A stretch of 64,000 nt of DNA, from NCBI RefSeq assembly GCF_047338595.1, contig NZ_JBLFBO010000008.1:81297-145296 (forward strand), written 5' to 3'. Below the pieces are notes generated by a model. It had not been told where the DNA came from, made no database searches, and saw only the letters and a program-made list of their open reading frames with translations. Numbering within the stretch: the stretch's first letter is position 1; each line of letters opens with the position of its first letter. Shown piece after piece: positions 17,234 to 26,036 of the stretch. The translations under genes and the position numbers were made by a program. This DNA is from Nitrospira_D sp019636945. Lineage in GTDB: Bacteria > Nitrospirota > Nitrospiria > Nitrospirales > Nitrospiraceae.

Positions 17234-17908
17234 CTATCTCATTTCCGTCCAGAGGCCGATTTGTGAACGGAACGCCAATTGACGGACGGTGGTTCGGATC
17301 ACGGTGACGTCGTGTGTCTGGTCGATCGACTGTACCTGCTCGTTCGGTGAGAAGCGAATCGAGAAGAACCCTCCCGTGAAAGCAGAGAATGCCAAGGCTC
17401 GCTCAGGCGTGATCGCGACGGCGACATGGCCTCGCCCGTGCAATTGATGAACGGTTTCATTCGGTCCCAACGCTTCGCTGAACCAATGGCCACGACTTTC
17501 TTGAAACCCATGGACCCGTCGATTGGTCTGGACCAAAAGCATGCGCGGCAATACCTGATGTTGCTCCACCTGTTCCTCGACACCCAGCTGCACCTCCGTC
17601 CATCGGTGTAAGGCCGAAGAAAAGCCCAATAGCCTTCGAGTGGTCTGAGCAAGTCCCGCTGGTCCGTGAGCTGAAGCGGTGACGATCGTTTCATTGACTC
17701 CCAGTGGCTCTTCAACGGGACTCCCGCCCCCTGGTAGGGCAACGACCCTATCCTTTACGACTGTGATCAGGACATCGACAGAGCGGCCTTGGGTGTAGAC
17801 AGGACTTGGGCATAGGGCAGCTATGATCAGGAGGAGAATCCCCCAGTGTCTGCTGGAAAAAGCTACCGGTATCCTATGTGTAGGGCTGTTTCCTCGTTGT
17901 CTTGCCAT
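17234..17908 (-). CDS. Exported repeat protein, possibly beta-propeller-like
   Basis: 224 residues. An N-terminal signal peptide (WGILLLIIAALCPSPVYTQG) would send it to the periplasm or beyond. After it, the protein is built from about four repeats of 40-45 residues. Each contains a pattern like LGxNExV, then a strand with LVQTxRR or ITPERA, then GFxxxxxxW. Examples are LGVNETIV, LGVEEQVEQ, LGPNETVHQ and FSPNEQVQS. Such spacing resembles blades of a small beta-propeller. The family is not recognised. It converges with the small membrane-protein gene, twelve bases apart. Confidence 0.65.
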   Translation of the reverse strand: MARQRGNSPTHRIPVAFSSRHWGILLLIIAALCPSPVYTQGRSVDVLITVVKDRVVALPGGGSPVEEPLGVNETIVTASAHGPAGLAQTTRRLLGFSSALHRWTEVQLGVEEQVEQHQVLPRMLLVQTNRRVHGFQESRGHWFSEALGPNETVHQLHGRGHVAVAITPERALAFSAFTGGFFSIRFSPNEQVQSIDQTHDVTVIRTTVRQLAFRSQIGLWTEMR

Positions 17909-18010
17909 GCTGCATCATACAAGGGAGGGACTTGGGCTGTCTTCAGGCGCGTCGGCCTCATGCTATCTGCCGATTGTGTGACGGGAATTGGAGGTATGTC
18001 CAGAAAGCAA

Positions 18011-18044
18011 GACCGCCGTTGGTTCATCAGGACCGACGGCGGTC
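18011..18044 (+). terminator. Strong 15-bp hairpin, possible terminator or RNA element
   Basis: The arms at 18011-18025 and 18030-18044 pair along their whole length around an ATCA tetraloop. Two of the pairs are G-U only when read as plus-strand RNA; read as minus-strand RNA they become A-C mismatches. It lies 31 bases beyond the 3' end of the minus-strand gene at 18075-18506, where a terminator is expected, but the better-folding strand is the opposite one and no clear T-run follows. Confidence 0.45.
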
Positions 18045-18074
18045 ATTTATCGTGAGCACTAGGCTGGTAAAACG

Positions 18075-18506
18075 TTATACCGATGGGAGTGTCAGCAGTT
18101 TCTTCATCTCGCAGTGGGCCAGTACGACGTCTGGGGCGCGTTGAAGTGCCTCATAATAACTCCGCTCATATCCATCGCCAAGTTCGGAGGGGCGAATGAG
18201 TCCTCTGATTTCCGTCAATAAGATGGCGACGTCATCAACCGTTGGTTGATCGTGTCCGTCGAGCAGTTCGTCGATACGGACAACCATGTTCGATAATGGA
18301 TGGAGCCAGGTAAACCAGGGGTCGTTCATCACCAGCTGGAGGAGCTGGCCAGTGGAATCCACTCGGCCATAAATCCGCTCATAGGTCAGTTGCTCAGCGA
18401 CAATCAGGGCTTTATGCAAGCCTAAGAGCCCATGCCGAACATCGGCCAAGGTTCGCCGCAGTGGATTGGTTTCTCGGACGTCTGTGTGCTTTGATGAAAT
18501 AGCCAT
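18075..18506 (-). CDS. Hypothetical protein
   Basis: 143 residues starting at the ATG at 18506 (MAISSKHTDVRE); the frame is open further upstream, but this region lacks coding character. Predicted to be soluble and mostly helical, with no signal peptide or membrane helix. Features that stand out are RRTLADVRHGLLGLHKALI and DDVAILLTEIRGLIRPSE. The central NDPWFTWLHPLSNMVVRID segment looks conserved in style, but I do not know the family. Confidence 0.6.
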   Translation of the reverse strand: MAISSKHTDVRETNPLRRTLADVRHGLLGLHKALIVAEQLTYERIYGRVDSTGQLLQLVMNDPWFTWLHPLSNMVVRIDELLDGHDQPTVDDVAILLTEIRGLIRPSELGDGYERSYYEALQRAPDVVLAHCEMKKLLTLPSV

Positions 18507-18560
18507 AGTAGTTATTTTAACAGCTCGGTTGAAAGTTAAGGATTCAGGTACCATCCCTCT

Positions 18561-18573
18561 GTGAGTGACTCAC
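18561..18573. promoter_or_regulatory. Perfect 6-1-6 palindrome upstream of the 18506 gene
   Basis: GTGAGT-G-ACTCAC lies 55 bases upstream of the start codon of the minus-strand gene ending at 18506. Its position fits an operator for that gene. A second inverted repeat, CTGAGTG (18634-18640) with CACTCAG (18651-18657), lies beyond it near the 3' end of the NlpC/P60 gene. Both could be chance. Confidence 0.25.
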
Positions 18574-18704
18574 TGGGATTCTTATCGGATGGCAGCCGGT
18601 CGTTCTGTAGTCGTACTCAAACTCATAACTGGACTGAGTGTGAGCCTTCGCACTCAGGTATCTCCGATATGATGAGAGGAATCGAGGGCGCCATGACGTG
18701 TCCC

Positions 18705-19547
18705 TCACTGTTCCGTAACTGCAGAGGGGGCGATGTCGGAGACCCGTTGCTCGTATGAATGCTGATCAGATCGTCCCTGGAAAGGCTTGTTCTTTTGAGG
18801 GCTTAGCAGGTTCCCATAGAAGGAAAATAACTCGCCGGTTAGTCGGGCCGTGTTCTCGGGATCCGTTGGGCGTTTTCGTCGGATATAGTCGTTTAACAGA
18901 CGGCCCTCCGCTGTTTTGTGGACATGGGGCTGACTCAGATTCATCCGGTAGCGTGCAACGGCTCCAGCCACTCGGCTGATGAAGATGACCGTTTCGTCAG
19001 GCTCGATCTGCTCGACAATACCGACGTGTGTCAGCGGATCATTCAGCAGACCGTCCCCATTGAAATCCCAGGTGTTATCAAAGAACACCAGATCACCTGG
19101 GCGTACATCCAGGGCTTGATGAAGCATGCCATGCTGGCGCACATGATTGTGGATGAGCCGGACGCCGTTCGCATTCACCTCGGGGTGGCTACTTCGGTAG
19201 AGGTCAATCCCGTGCTCCAAAAAGATGGCACGCGTCACTCCCGCACAGTCATAGTTGATGCGCCGACCTTGAATGGTGATGGTCTTTGACCCTAATAACC
19301 GTACGGCTGAGTGAACGATGGCGGATCGACTGGGTAGGGAGGTGGGGATGGGGGCGGGAGTTGGTGCGTAAGAACTGAACGGTACCGGCTGGCGAAGGAT
19401 GGGCACCGATGATCGGTCAATGTTCTTGCTGAGGTTTTGCAGTGAAGTGGATGATTCAGCGGCCACGAGCTGTGGCTTCTTGGTCGGGGTGGCGCAGGCT
19501 GTTAGAGCTACGATTGCGAGGACAATCATGATGGCGATATGTTGCAT
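18705..19547 (-). CDS. NlpC/P60-like cell-wall hydrolase lipoprotein
   Basis: 280 residues. The signal sequence ends in a lipobox (VALTAC, Cys near residue 18), so the protein is probably lipid-anchored. After a linker rich in Ser, Pro and Thr, an NlpC/P60 papain-like domain spans roughly residues 80-210. The catalytic Cys is in INYDCAGVTRAIF, the catalytic His in DPLTHVGIVEQI, and DVRPGDLVFFD is the usual stretch between. Such enzymes cleave peptide stems of peptidoglycan. The C-terminal 60 residues carry no recognised domain. Confidence 0.8.
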   Translation of the reverse strand: MQHIAIMIVLAIVALTACATPTKKPQLVAAESSTSLQNLSKNIDRSSVPILRQPVPFSSYAPTPAPIPTSLPSRSAIVHSAVRLLGSKTITIQGRRINYDCAGVTRAIFLEHGIDLYRSSHPEVNANGVRLIHNHVRQHGMLHQALDVRPGDLVFFDNTWDFNGDGLLNDPLTHVGIVEQIEPDETVIFISRVAGAVARYRMNLSQPHVHKTAEGRLLNDYIRRKRPTDPENTARLTGELFSFYGNLLSPQKNKPFQGRSDQHSYEQRVSDIAPSAVTEQ

Positions 19548-19561
19548 CGGTCCTCCTCTTG

Positions 19562-21121
19562 CTACCGTACGTTTACAAATCGCCCTTCCGCAGTCTGTCG
19601 CAGTGCATCAATATCTTCTCGCCTGGTCACGGACAGGGGAATGGTATGGGTTAATTCTTCAATGAGCAGATCGGTTGTGAGCGGCGTTTTTTGATGGAGT
19701 GCCCGATAGAGGGCGGCCATCACGGCTTGCTCAATTTCAGATCCGCTGAACCCATCGCTGGCGCTGACGATCTTCTCGAGATCGAACTGGGTGCTGTCTT
19801 GCTTGCGCAGGCCCAGATGAATTCTCCAGATCGACGCGCGTTCGGCATCGTCCGGTAAGTCGACGAAAAAGATCTCGTCGAATCGGCCCTTCCGAAGAAG
19901 TTCAGGGGGGAGCGATGAGAGATCATTGGCCGTAGCGACTACGAATACGTCATGCTTCTTTTCCTGTAACCATGTGAGAAACGCCCCAAACAGGCGACGA
20001 CTCAGGCCTGCATCGGCCTCACCATTACCACCTCCTGCGACCATCGCTTTCTCGATCTCATCGATCCATAAGACAATCGGGGACAACGACTCAGCCATTT
20101 CGATCGCCTTCCGAAAGTTCTTTTCCGATTCTCCAATGAACTTGTCGAATAATCGGCCGGCATCAAGCTTCAACAGGGGGAGTTTCCACTCTCGTGCGAT
20201 GGCCTTTGCCGCCAGAGACTTGCCGCAGCCTGGCACGCCAACGAACATGATCCCTCGAGGCGGAGTGAGATTGAGTGATTTGGCTTCCTGGGTAAACCCA
20301 ACTTGGGCGCGCTCCAGCCACGCTTTGAGATTGTTGAATCCGCCCAACTCAAACCGGTTATCCTCCAGCGGATAGTATTCAAGCAGACCGCCGTCTTTGA
20401 TCGCTTGCATCTTGCGTTTCAGGATGGTCCGCACATCCTCGGCCGAGAGGGTACCTCGCTCGACGAGACAGTGGGCGATCACCTGACGTGCTTGATGGAG
20501 CGTGAAGCCTTGTAATGCCCGGAGGATCGAATCGGATTCATCACCGGCGGGATTATTGTCTGGTATCCTGGCTTTGCCGAGCGAATTGAGAAGGCTACGC
20601 ACACGGATGGTGGAATGTGGGCGAGAGACGGATCTCGGGCCGAGTGACTGCAGCAGACCTTGGAGCATTGACCGCAATTCCTCTCGATCCGGGAGCTTCA
20701 GGTCCAGCCGGACGGCAATCTTGTCGAGATCCAGTGGCAGCGCGATCGGGTGACCGGTCAGGACGCAGGTGGCCCGTGTTCGACTGTAGACGGCTGCAAC
20801 CTCCCGTAGCTGGCGGCACACGGCAAAATCCTGGAGATGTGGTCCAAGATCTTTCAGCCAAAATACTGCTTCGACCGTTAACCCATGGAGGTGCTGAAGG
20901 ACTGCCAGGGGGGGCGTGGTTAGTTTGCTCAGAGTTGGGCCATCATCCGCACGGGTCAGCCCTCTGGTCATTGACCATTCGAAGAGCGGCATCCGTTCCT
21001 GAGCTGTGACGGATTGCAGGAGGGCCAGCACCCGCTCCTCTTCCACTGTTTCAATGACAACGAGAGGGTGAGAAGAACGGATCAGTGTACGGAGATCATG
21101 GACGGTCGTTGAGAGAGCCAT
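19562..21121 (-). CDS. AAA+ ATPase of the Ycf46 type
   Basis: 519 residues. The N-terminal half (about 1-240) is the Ycf46-type region with DLRTLIRSSHPLVVIETVEE. The C-terminal half is a classical AAA+ module with Walker A FVGVPGCGKSLAAKAIA, Walker B PIVLWIDEIEKAM, sensor 1 VVATANDLSSLPPEL and the arginine-containing RKGRFDEIFFVDLP segment. Homologues are found in cyanobacteria, plastids and many bacteria. A cyanobacterial one has been linked to carbon-limitation responses, but no general function is agreed. Fourteen bases separate it from the NlpC/P60 gene on the same strand. Confidence 0.88.
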   Translation of the reverse strand: MALSTTVHDLRTLIRSSHPLVVIETVEEERVLALLQSVTAQERMPLFEWSMTRGLTRADDGPTLSKLTTPPLAVLQHLHGLTVEAVFWLKDLGPHLQDFAVCRQLREVAAVYSRTRATCVLTGHPIALPLDLDKIAVRLDLKLPDREELRSMLQGLLQSLGPRSVSRPHSTIRVRSLLNSLGKARIPDNNPAGDESDSILRALQGFTLHQARQVIAHCLVERGTLSAEDVRTILKRKMQAIKDGGLLEYYPLEDNRFELGGFNNLKAWLERAQVGFTQEAKSLNLTPPRGIMFVGVPGCGKSLAAKAIAREWKLPLLKLDAGRLFDKFIGESEKNFRKAIEMAESLSPIVLWIDEIEKAMVAGGGNGEADAGLSRRLFGAFLTWLQEKKHDVFVVATANDLSSLPPELLRKGRFDEIFFVDLPDDAERASIWRIHLGLRKQDSTQFDLEKIVSASDGFSGSEIEQAVMAALYRALHQKTPLTTDLLIEELTHTIPLSVTRREDIDALRQTAEGRFVNVR

Positions 21122-21480
21122 CGGACGAAAATGCTAGCACGAGGCTCTATGCTGACCAAGAAAACCACAGAATATCACTGACGGATAAGCCGACGTGTGT
21201 ATGTCCGTTGCCGCTGCCATCACTTGGAACTCGTTAGGACAAGGAGGTGGGCAGACGCTGTTTTGCAACTTGCGTTCACGCTATTCAGAAAGGCCTGACA
21301 TACCCTCGAGGGACAAAATCATCTGGACAGCCAATCTTGTGAAGCGTATGAAGGCCGTGAAACGTCATACGTGAAGTGTATCCCGTTCTGGATTAAAACG
21401 CTTCACGAACAACGAGCGACGGATATTCTCGTAGCGGAGCATCGACAGTTACAGGAGCAGCGTTCGTGAATAAAGTGGGG
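21122..21480. other. 359-base intergenic region
   Basis: No credible gene. It contains the promoter region of the AAA+ gene on the right-hand side of 21121 and, from about 21340, a repeat-rich stretch described separately. The remainder shows nothing I can name. Confidence 0.5.
21338..21412. repeat. CGTGAA-type heptad array with an inverted outlier
   Basis: Between about 21338 and 21381 the motif CGT recurs at 7-base spacing (GGCCGTGAAACGTCATACGTG). After a 20-base centre the inverted form AACGCTTCACG appears. It is less regular than the other arrays in the window but of the same sequence family as those at 3707 and 15906. It lies in the gap between the AAA+ gene and the coiled-coil lipoprotein gene. 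Confidence 0.5.
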
Positions 21481-22200
21481 TTAGGTCTTTTGAGGGCTTT
21501 CAAGCGCCTTATTGATTTCGCTGATCAGGCGGCGCTCGATTTCACTGGTTTCCTCGTGACTCACGCTCAAGATCCGCCCTCCCTGGGCGACCCGTTCGAA
21601 CTCTGCTTTCACCCCAAGCTTCGTGACACTGTCTGGAAGGGCTTCAAGTGAGACGAGATATTGGTTTCGTGAGCCCGTCATCTCAAGCGTCGCAGGGGTA
21701 GAAATCTTACGCTCAGTCACATAGACCGCCCGTTGATCGGTCTTGACGCTAACTTTTAGATGATATCCGTTCCGCGCCAGGGCGTCTTCAACTACTTTGG
21801 CCACGGTCGGCATTGGCCGCGGCAGGGTGTCGGATTGCGCACCTTTCTCCTCGATTTTGAGCGATTCTGCCATCTGTGCGGCGATCATTCGTTTCGTTTC
21901 AGCCAGCTGCAGCTCCATTTGCTCGTTGAGCCGTTTCGCGTCGGCTTTGGTCACCTCCATGCTGCTCTTGGCATCGCGGAGTTCCTGATTGAGCAGATCA
22001 ATCTGTTGCTGCATGACCTTATTCCCGTCCTGCAAAGAGCTTAAGAGAGATTCTTGCTTCGCCAGTTGCCGTTTGAGTGCGTCATTCTCCACACGGAAAG
22101 GATTCTCCCGACTCCCATCGGGTGCGCAGCCGAGCGCGATCATGAACCAGACGATGCCAATTCCCAGTGACTGCGGACTGCCCAGTGTTTTATCCTGCAC
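21481..22200 (-). CDS. Coiled-coil exported protein or lipoprotein
   Basis: 239 residues from a GTG at 22200, chosen because an AGGAG lies eight bases upstream and the product then begins with a signal sequence (SLGIGIVWFMIALGC). The Cys could be lipidated, although Ala at -3 is not ideal for a lipobox. Residues about 35-105 form a long coiled coil (NDALKRQLAKQESLLSSLQ and onward). A C-terminal alpha/beta-looking domain follows (PTVAKVVEDALARNGYHLK). No family is recognised. It is divergent from the next gene. Confidence 0.7.
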   Translation of the reverse strand: MQDKTLGSPQSLGIGIVWFMIALGCAPDGSRENPFRVENDALKRQLAKQESLLSSLQDGNKVMQQQIDLLNQELRDAKSSMEVTKADAKRLNEQMELQLAETKRMIAAQMAESLKIEEKGAQSDTLPRPMPTVAKVVEDALARNGYHLKVSVKTDQRAVYVTERKISTPATLEMTGSRNQYLVSLEALPDSVTKLGVKAEFERVAQGGRILSVSHEETSEIERRLISEINKALESPQKT

Positions 22201-22309
22201 GTGTGCTCCTCTCAGTTGACTGGTAAGATTATCTACGCTTCGCCTCAACTTGTAAATGCGATATCGGAAATTTGATTGTTGGAAATGGCTCCTCAATCGG
22301 TGCTCTGTC

Positions 22310-22954
22310 ATGAACAAGATGGTTGCCTGTGCGATGCTATTGCCATTTCTTTTCATGGGGTTGTCGCTTGCGGTGGAAGGAAGGCAGGGTGGTGTTGCTG
22401 TTCTACCGGAGGACTATGACCTGTACGACCGGGTCATTGAGGGCAAATTTCTTACATCCCAGATCCACTTGGTCCTACTGGAACGTATGACGGTGTCACG
22501 GCTTGTGCCGGACCAACCTGATTCCATGACGATAGCGTTTTTTCGGCAGCAAGAGTTCTTCAATGGAATGATACCGCAAGAGCTGGTCCGCGATTTTATC
22601 GGTGTCAACCAAGCACAGAGCCGACTCGAAGGCAGATTTGGATTTGGTGTGCACTATCGATTTGTGTCCGAAGAGACGAGCGATGACGTAGAGGCACGCT
22701 TGGTGGTTCCTACTCTGCATGGTCATAAGACGGCGGTGCACGCTCGCTCTGTGCTTGATCGTCTGGCGTTCTCGCGTGTGGGGCGAACGCTGAAGAACGA
22801 TCAAGCTCTCGTGTACGTCGAGAATAGGCGCCGTGATGGGACTGGAGCAGGGTTCCTGGTGTGGTTTCATCGGCGGGAAGAGGTATGGGAGCTCTTTGAT
22901 ACGGAGGTGGTGTGGACTATGCGCGATAGCGCAGATGACGCAGCACGTCCCTAA
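22310..22954 (+). CDS. Exported hypothetical protein
   Basis: 214 residues starting at the ATG at 22310, which gives a clean signal peptide (ACAMLLPFLFMGLSLAVEG). The frame is open further upstream, but that would bury the signal. The mature part contains YDLYDRVIEGKFLTSQIHLV and ends with acidic and aromatic residues (EEVWELFDTEVVW). No recognised domain. It is divergent from the coiled-coil gene and stops 18 bases before the metallo-hydrolase gene. Confidence 0.65.
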   Translation: MNKMVACAMLLPFLFMGLSLAVEGRQGGVAVLPEDYDLYDRVIEGKFLTSQIHLVLLERMTVSRLVPDQPDSMTIAFFRQQEFFNGMIPQELVRDFIGVNQAQSRLEGRFGFGVHYRFVSEETSDDVEARLVVPTLHGHKTAVHARSVLDRLAFSRVGRTLKNDQALVYVENRRRDGTGAGFLVWFHRREEVWELFDTEVVWTMRDSADDAARP

Positions 22955-22972
22955 CTTGCGCCGCACGGTCCT

Positions 22973-23632
22973 ATGGCTGTAGCATGCGACTCTATGGCTT
23001 CGCTGATTCGAAAAACGTTTTCAGTCCCGCCGCTTGGCTGTAATTGCTCGATCGTCGGTGACCCCGTCACGAAGCAAGCGGTCGTGATCGATCCCGGCGG
23101 GGCCCCGGAGAGAATTGTCCAGGAAGTGCAGCGACTGGGATTCACGATCAGTCACATTTTGCATACCCATGCCCATTTCGATCACTTTCTGGCGTCCAGC
23201 GAGCTCAAGCATACGACCGGTGCAACGTTGTGTCTCCATCAAGACGATCTCAAGCTGTGGGAAAACCTCGAACTGCAGTGCCGCATGTTTGGGGTGTCCT
23301 ATCGACCGGCCCTCTTACCGGACTATTGGCTCGTCGATGAAGAAAAGGTGATGCTGGGACAGGTGCCGATTATTGCGCTCCATACGCCGGGCCATACGCC
23401 TGGGTCGATGAGCTTTCATGTGCCGAATGACCAGTTGGTACTGGCAGGTGACACCCTGTTCCGGGGCAGCATCGGCCGGACCGACTTGTGGGGCGGAAAC
23501 TTTGAGGCGATTGAAGAGTCTATCCGAGAACGATTGTACACCCTCGATGATGCCACGACGGTGGTCACTGGGCATGGGCCTGAGACCGAAATTGGGTGGG
23601 AAAAGGAATCAAACCAGGTTGTCCGTGTGTGA
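22973..23632 (+). CDS. Metallo-beta-lactamase-fold hydrolase, glyoxalase II-like
   Basis: 219 residues of the MBL fold. The metal-binding signature is HILHTHAHFDHFLA (HxHxDH), a third His lies in HTPGHTPGSMSFH, the bridging Asp in LVLAGDTLFRGSIGRTD, and the last His in VVTGHGPETEIGWE. The short length (no C-terminal substrate domain of classical GloB) puts it in the YcbL-like group of thioester hydrolases. It may have begun at the Met at residue 8 (MASLIRK), which aligns better with family starts. Confidence 0.88.
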   Translation: MAVACDSMASLIRKTFSVPPLGCNCSIVGDPVTKQAVVIDPGGAPERIVQEVQRLGFTISHILHTHAHFDHFLASSELKHTTGATLCLHQDDLKLWENLELQCRMFGVSYRPALLPDYWLVDEEKVMLGQVPIIALHTPGHTPGSMSFHVPNDQLVLAGDTLFRGSIGRTDLWGGNFEAIEESIRERLYTLDDATTVVTGHGPETEIGWEKESNQVVRV

Positions 23633-23766
23633 TGGTGCAGCGGGACGTGCCCCTTCGAATTGTAGCTGTTCCACAATGCCACGCTGCAGTGAGTAAGAAG
23701 GTGCGTCGTACGGCGAACCTCTAAGCGATGGGATCACAACGCAGACGGCATTTGTCAGTCGCTGCG

Positions 23767-24075
23767 CTACTCTTTGGCCATGCGTTCCTTGAGTCGTTCA
23801 ATCCGCTTCTCAGTGGCTTGTTTAATGAATGTCATGTTCTCGGCAAGATGCTGTTGGGCGTTGATTTTCCCCTCTTCCCGGCGTTTCTGCTGATCAAGCC
23901 CAAACTGGGCAATGACCGGCCCGTCTTCCTTGTTCAGCCCTTTCCAGATCTCTATACAGCGCGGTTGTTCAGCGGGCAGATACTTATCGCAAGGTGGATC
24001 AGCCGCTGATGCTATTGCAGGTGTAATCGCAAGGCTGAGGATGAGACCAACCGAACGATACCAAGGTCGATTCAT
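23767..24075 (-). CDS. Small exported protein
   Basis: 102 residues from the ATG at 24075, with GGAG six bases upstream. The N-terminus is a signal peptide (SVGLILSLAITPAIASA). The mature part has two cysteines (DPPCDKYLPAEQPRC), enough for one disulfide, then a highly charged helical tail (QATEKRIERLKERMAKE). The family is not recognised. It stands alone between the metallo-hydrolase and trpS. Confidence 0.65.
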   Translation of the reverse strand: MNRPWYRSVGLILSLAITPAIASAADPPCDKYLPAEQPRCIEIWKGLNKEDGPVIAQFGLDQQKRREEGKINAQQHLAENMTFIKQATEKRIERLKERMAKE

Positions 24076-24296
24076 TCTGTACTCCATCTGAGTGGACGGT
24101 TGCTTGAACGAGACACCTTACCATAAGTGATGGTGTTCAGGACGCACACGGAATCGATAAGAGGTATGTGGAGATAGTACTCGAACGGTGGAGCAGAAGA
24201 AGCAAATGGGTATGAACGGATCGATAGACTCTTTCAGGCTCACTGCTTGTTGCTATGTGTTGGTCAACGGACGAGCGGACGGTTCTGGGACAACTC

Positions 24297-25289
24297 CTAA
24301 ATCTTCATGGCTTCGTTGACTTCTTGGAGGGTTGCTTTTGCGACCGTAGCGGCACGTTTGCTGCCGGCGTCAACAATCTCATCGACCTGGGATGAATCTT
24401 GGGTGAGCTTCGCGCGTATGTCCCAGATCGGTGTCAACTGCTCCACCAACCGATCTGCCACCAGTTTCTTGCAGTCAATGCAGCCGATCGCGGCGGTTCG
24501 GCAATCTTTATTGATTTGGTCTTGAGTTCCCTGTGGCGAGTAAATCTTATGGAATTCATAGACCGGGCAGAGGTCCGGATTGCCGGGGTCGGTCCGTCTC
24601 ACACGGGCTGGGTCAGTCACCATGGTTTTGAGTTTCTGTCGGACAGCCGGTTCTGTGTCCGAAAGATTGATCGTATTATGGTAGCTCTTGCTCATCTTGC
24701 GGCCATCGGTGCCGATTACCTTGGGAAACTTCGTCAGATGTTCCTTCGGCTCAGGAAACACCGATGTCTTGTAGATATCATTGAAGCGCCGCGCGAGTTC
24801 CCGTGTCAGCTCCAGATGCGGGAGTTGATCCTTACCCACCGGCACGAAATCAGGCTTGTACAAGAGGATATCGGCGGCCTGCAGGACGGGGTAGCCGAGA
24901 AAACCGTAGGTAGTGAGATCTTTCTCTTTGATCTCCTCCTGCTTTTCCTTGTAGGTCGGATTGCGTTCGAGCCAGGAGACGGGAGCCATCATTGAGAGTA
25001 AGAGATGTAAGATCGCGTGTTCGGGGATCCGGGATTGGATAAAAATCGTGGCACGTTCCGGATCGATGCCACCAGCCAACCAATCGATCAACATGTCTCG
25101 GACAAACATCCGAATACGGCTGGTGTCGGCATAGTTCGTCGAGAGGGCGTGCCAGTCCGCGACGAAAAAGTAGCAGTCATACTGTTCTTGTAAGGCCTTC
25201 CAATTCTCCAGTGCTCCCAGGTAATTGCCAAGGTGCATCAGGCCGCTGGGCTGCATCCCACTCAAAACTCGCTTTCGAATTGGCGTCAT
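24297..25289 (-). CDS. trpS: Tryptophan--tRNA ligase
   Basis: A 330-residue class I aminoacyl-tRNA synthetase that charges tRNA-Trp. The HIGH-type signature appears as PSGLMHLGNYLGAL near residue 14. The KMSKS loop is GRKMSKSYHNTI. The tryptophan-pocket region YPVLQAADILLY is intact. Length is normal for bacterial TrpRS. Its start overlaps the stop of the site-2 protease gene upstream by four bases, so the two are probably cotranscribed. Confidence 0.97.
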   Translation of the reverse strand: MTPIRKRVLSGMQPSGLMHLGNYLGALENWKALQEQYDCYFFVADWHALSTNYADTSRIRMFVRDMLIDWLAGGIDPERATIFIQSRIPEHAILHLLLSMMAPVSWLERNPTYKEKQEEIKEKDLTTYGFLGYPVLQAADILLYKPDFVPVGKDQLPHLELTRELARRFNDIYKTSVFPEPKEHLTKFPKVIGTDGRKMSKSYHNTINLSDTEPAVRQKLKTMVTDPARVRRTDPGNPDLCPVYEFHKIYSPQGTQDQINKDCRTAAIGCIDCKKLVADRLVEQLTPIWDIRAKLTQDSSQVDEIVDAGSKRAATVAKATLQEVNEAMKI

Positions 25290-26026
25290 TCAGTTGCTCC
25301 TGGGCGTAGGCCGAGTGCGGTGGACAGAATGGTTCCCGACAAGGTTTTTACAAAGGTTCCTGTGATCATGTGAAGGATTCCCAGCTCCTTGTCGAACACG
25401 ATCAGTCCCACCAAGATGAGCATCCCGTATGGCTCCAACCTGGCTAACGCCATGGCAGGTTGAGGCGGCAAGACCGCCGTCAAGATACGGCCACCGTCGA
25501 GCGGTGGAATGGGAAGCAGGTTGAAGAGAGCCAGGAAGACATTGATCATCACCGAGTAGAGTGCCATGACGGCGATCGGTCGCAGAAACATGGTCCCAAA
25601 CAGATTGGATATCGTCTCGGCGTCCCCGGTGTTACGGATGGACAAGGAGGGATCGATCGTTAAAATCAAAGCCAGGAGCAAGGCGCTGGCGACGGCCAGC
25701 AACAGATTCATTCCTGGTCCGGCCGCCGCCGTGAGGGCCATGTCGCGCCGAGGCTGATGCATGTTTCCTGGGTTGATCGGGACCGGTTTGGCCCAGCCCA
25801 GGAGAAAACTCCCCGGCAGCATCAGGCAAATCAGGGGGAGAATAACGGTACCAAATGGGTCAATGTGCGCCAAAGGGTTGATGGTGAGGCGACCTTGAAG
25901 TTTTGCCGTCGAGTCGCCACACTTTTCCGCCATCCAGCCATGGGCATACTCGTGGAGGACCATAGCAAACAGGAGCGGGAGTCCCATATACGAGATGGTG
26001 TGGAGAATTTGTGACAACGAACTCAT
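25286..26026 (-). CDS. Site-2-type (M50) membrane metalloprotease
   Basis: A 246-residue multi-pass membrane protease of the small M50 family. The zinc-binding HExxH appears as LHEYAHGWMAEKCGD in the first helices, and the third ligand is in NLLPIPPLDGGRIL (the NPDG-like motif). Another conserved stretch is AGPGMNLLLAVASALL. These enzymes cut substrates within or next to the membrane, but this short subgroup has no assigned target. There is no PDZ domain, unlike RseP. Confidence 0.88.
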   Translation of the reverse strand: MSSLSQILHTISYMGLPLLFAMVLHEYAHGWMAEKCGDSTAKLQGRLTINPLAHIDPFGTVILPLICLMLPGSFLLGWAKPVPINPGNMHQPRRDMALTAAAGPGMNLLLAVASALLLALILTIDPSLSIRNTGDAETISNLFGTMFLRPIAVMALYSVMINVFLALFNLLPIPPLDGGRILTAVLPPQPAMALARLEPYGMLILVGLIVFDKELGILHMITGTFVKTLSGTILSTALGLRPGATE

Positions 26027-26036
26027 ACCCCTGCGC

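Noticed and set aside
18000..18055. Short plus frame MSRKQDRRWF with GGAGG just before the ATG
   Set aside because: The spacing to the ATG is only one base and the frame is simply the translated hairpin at 18011-18044.
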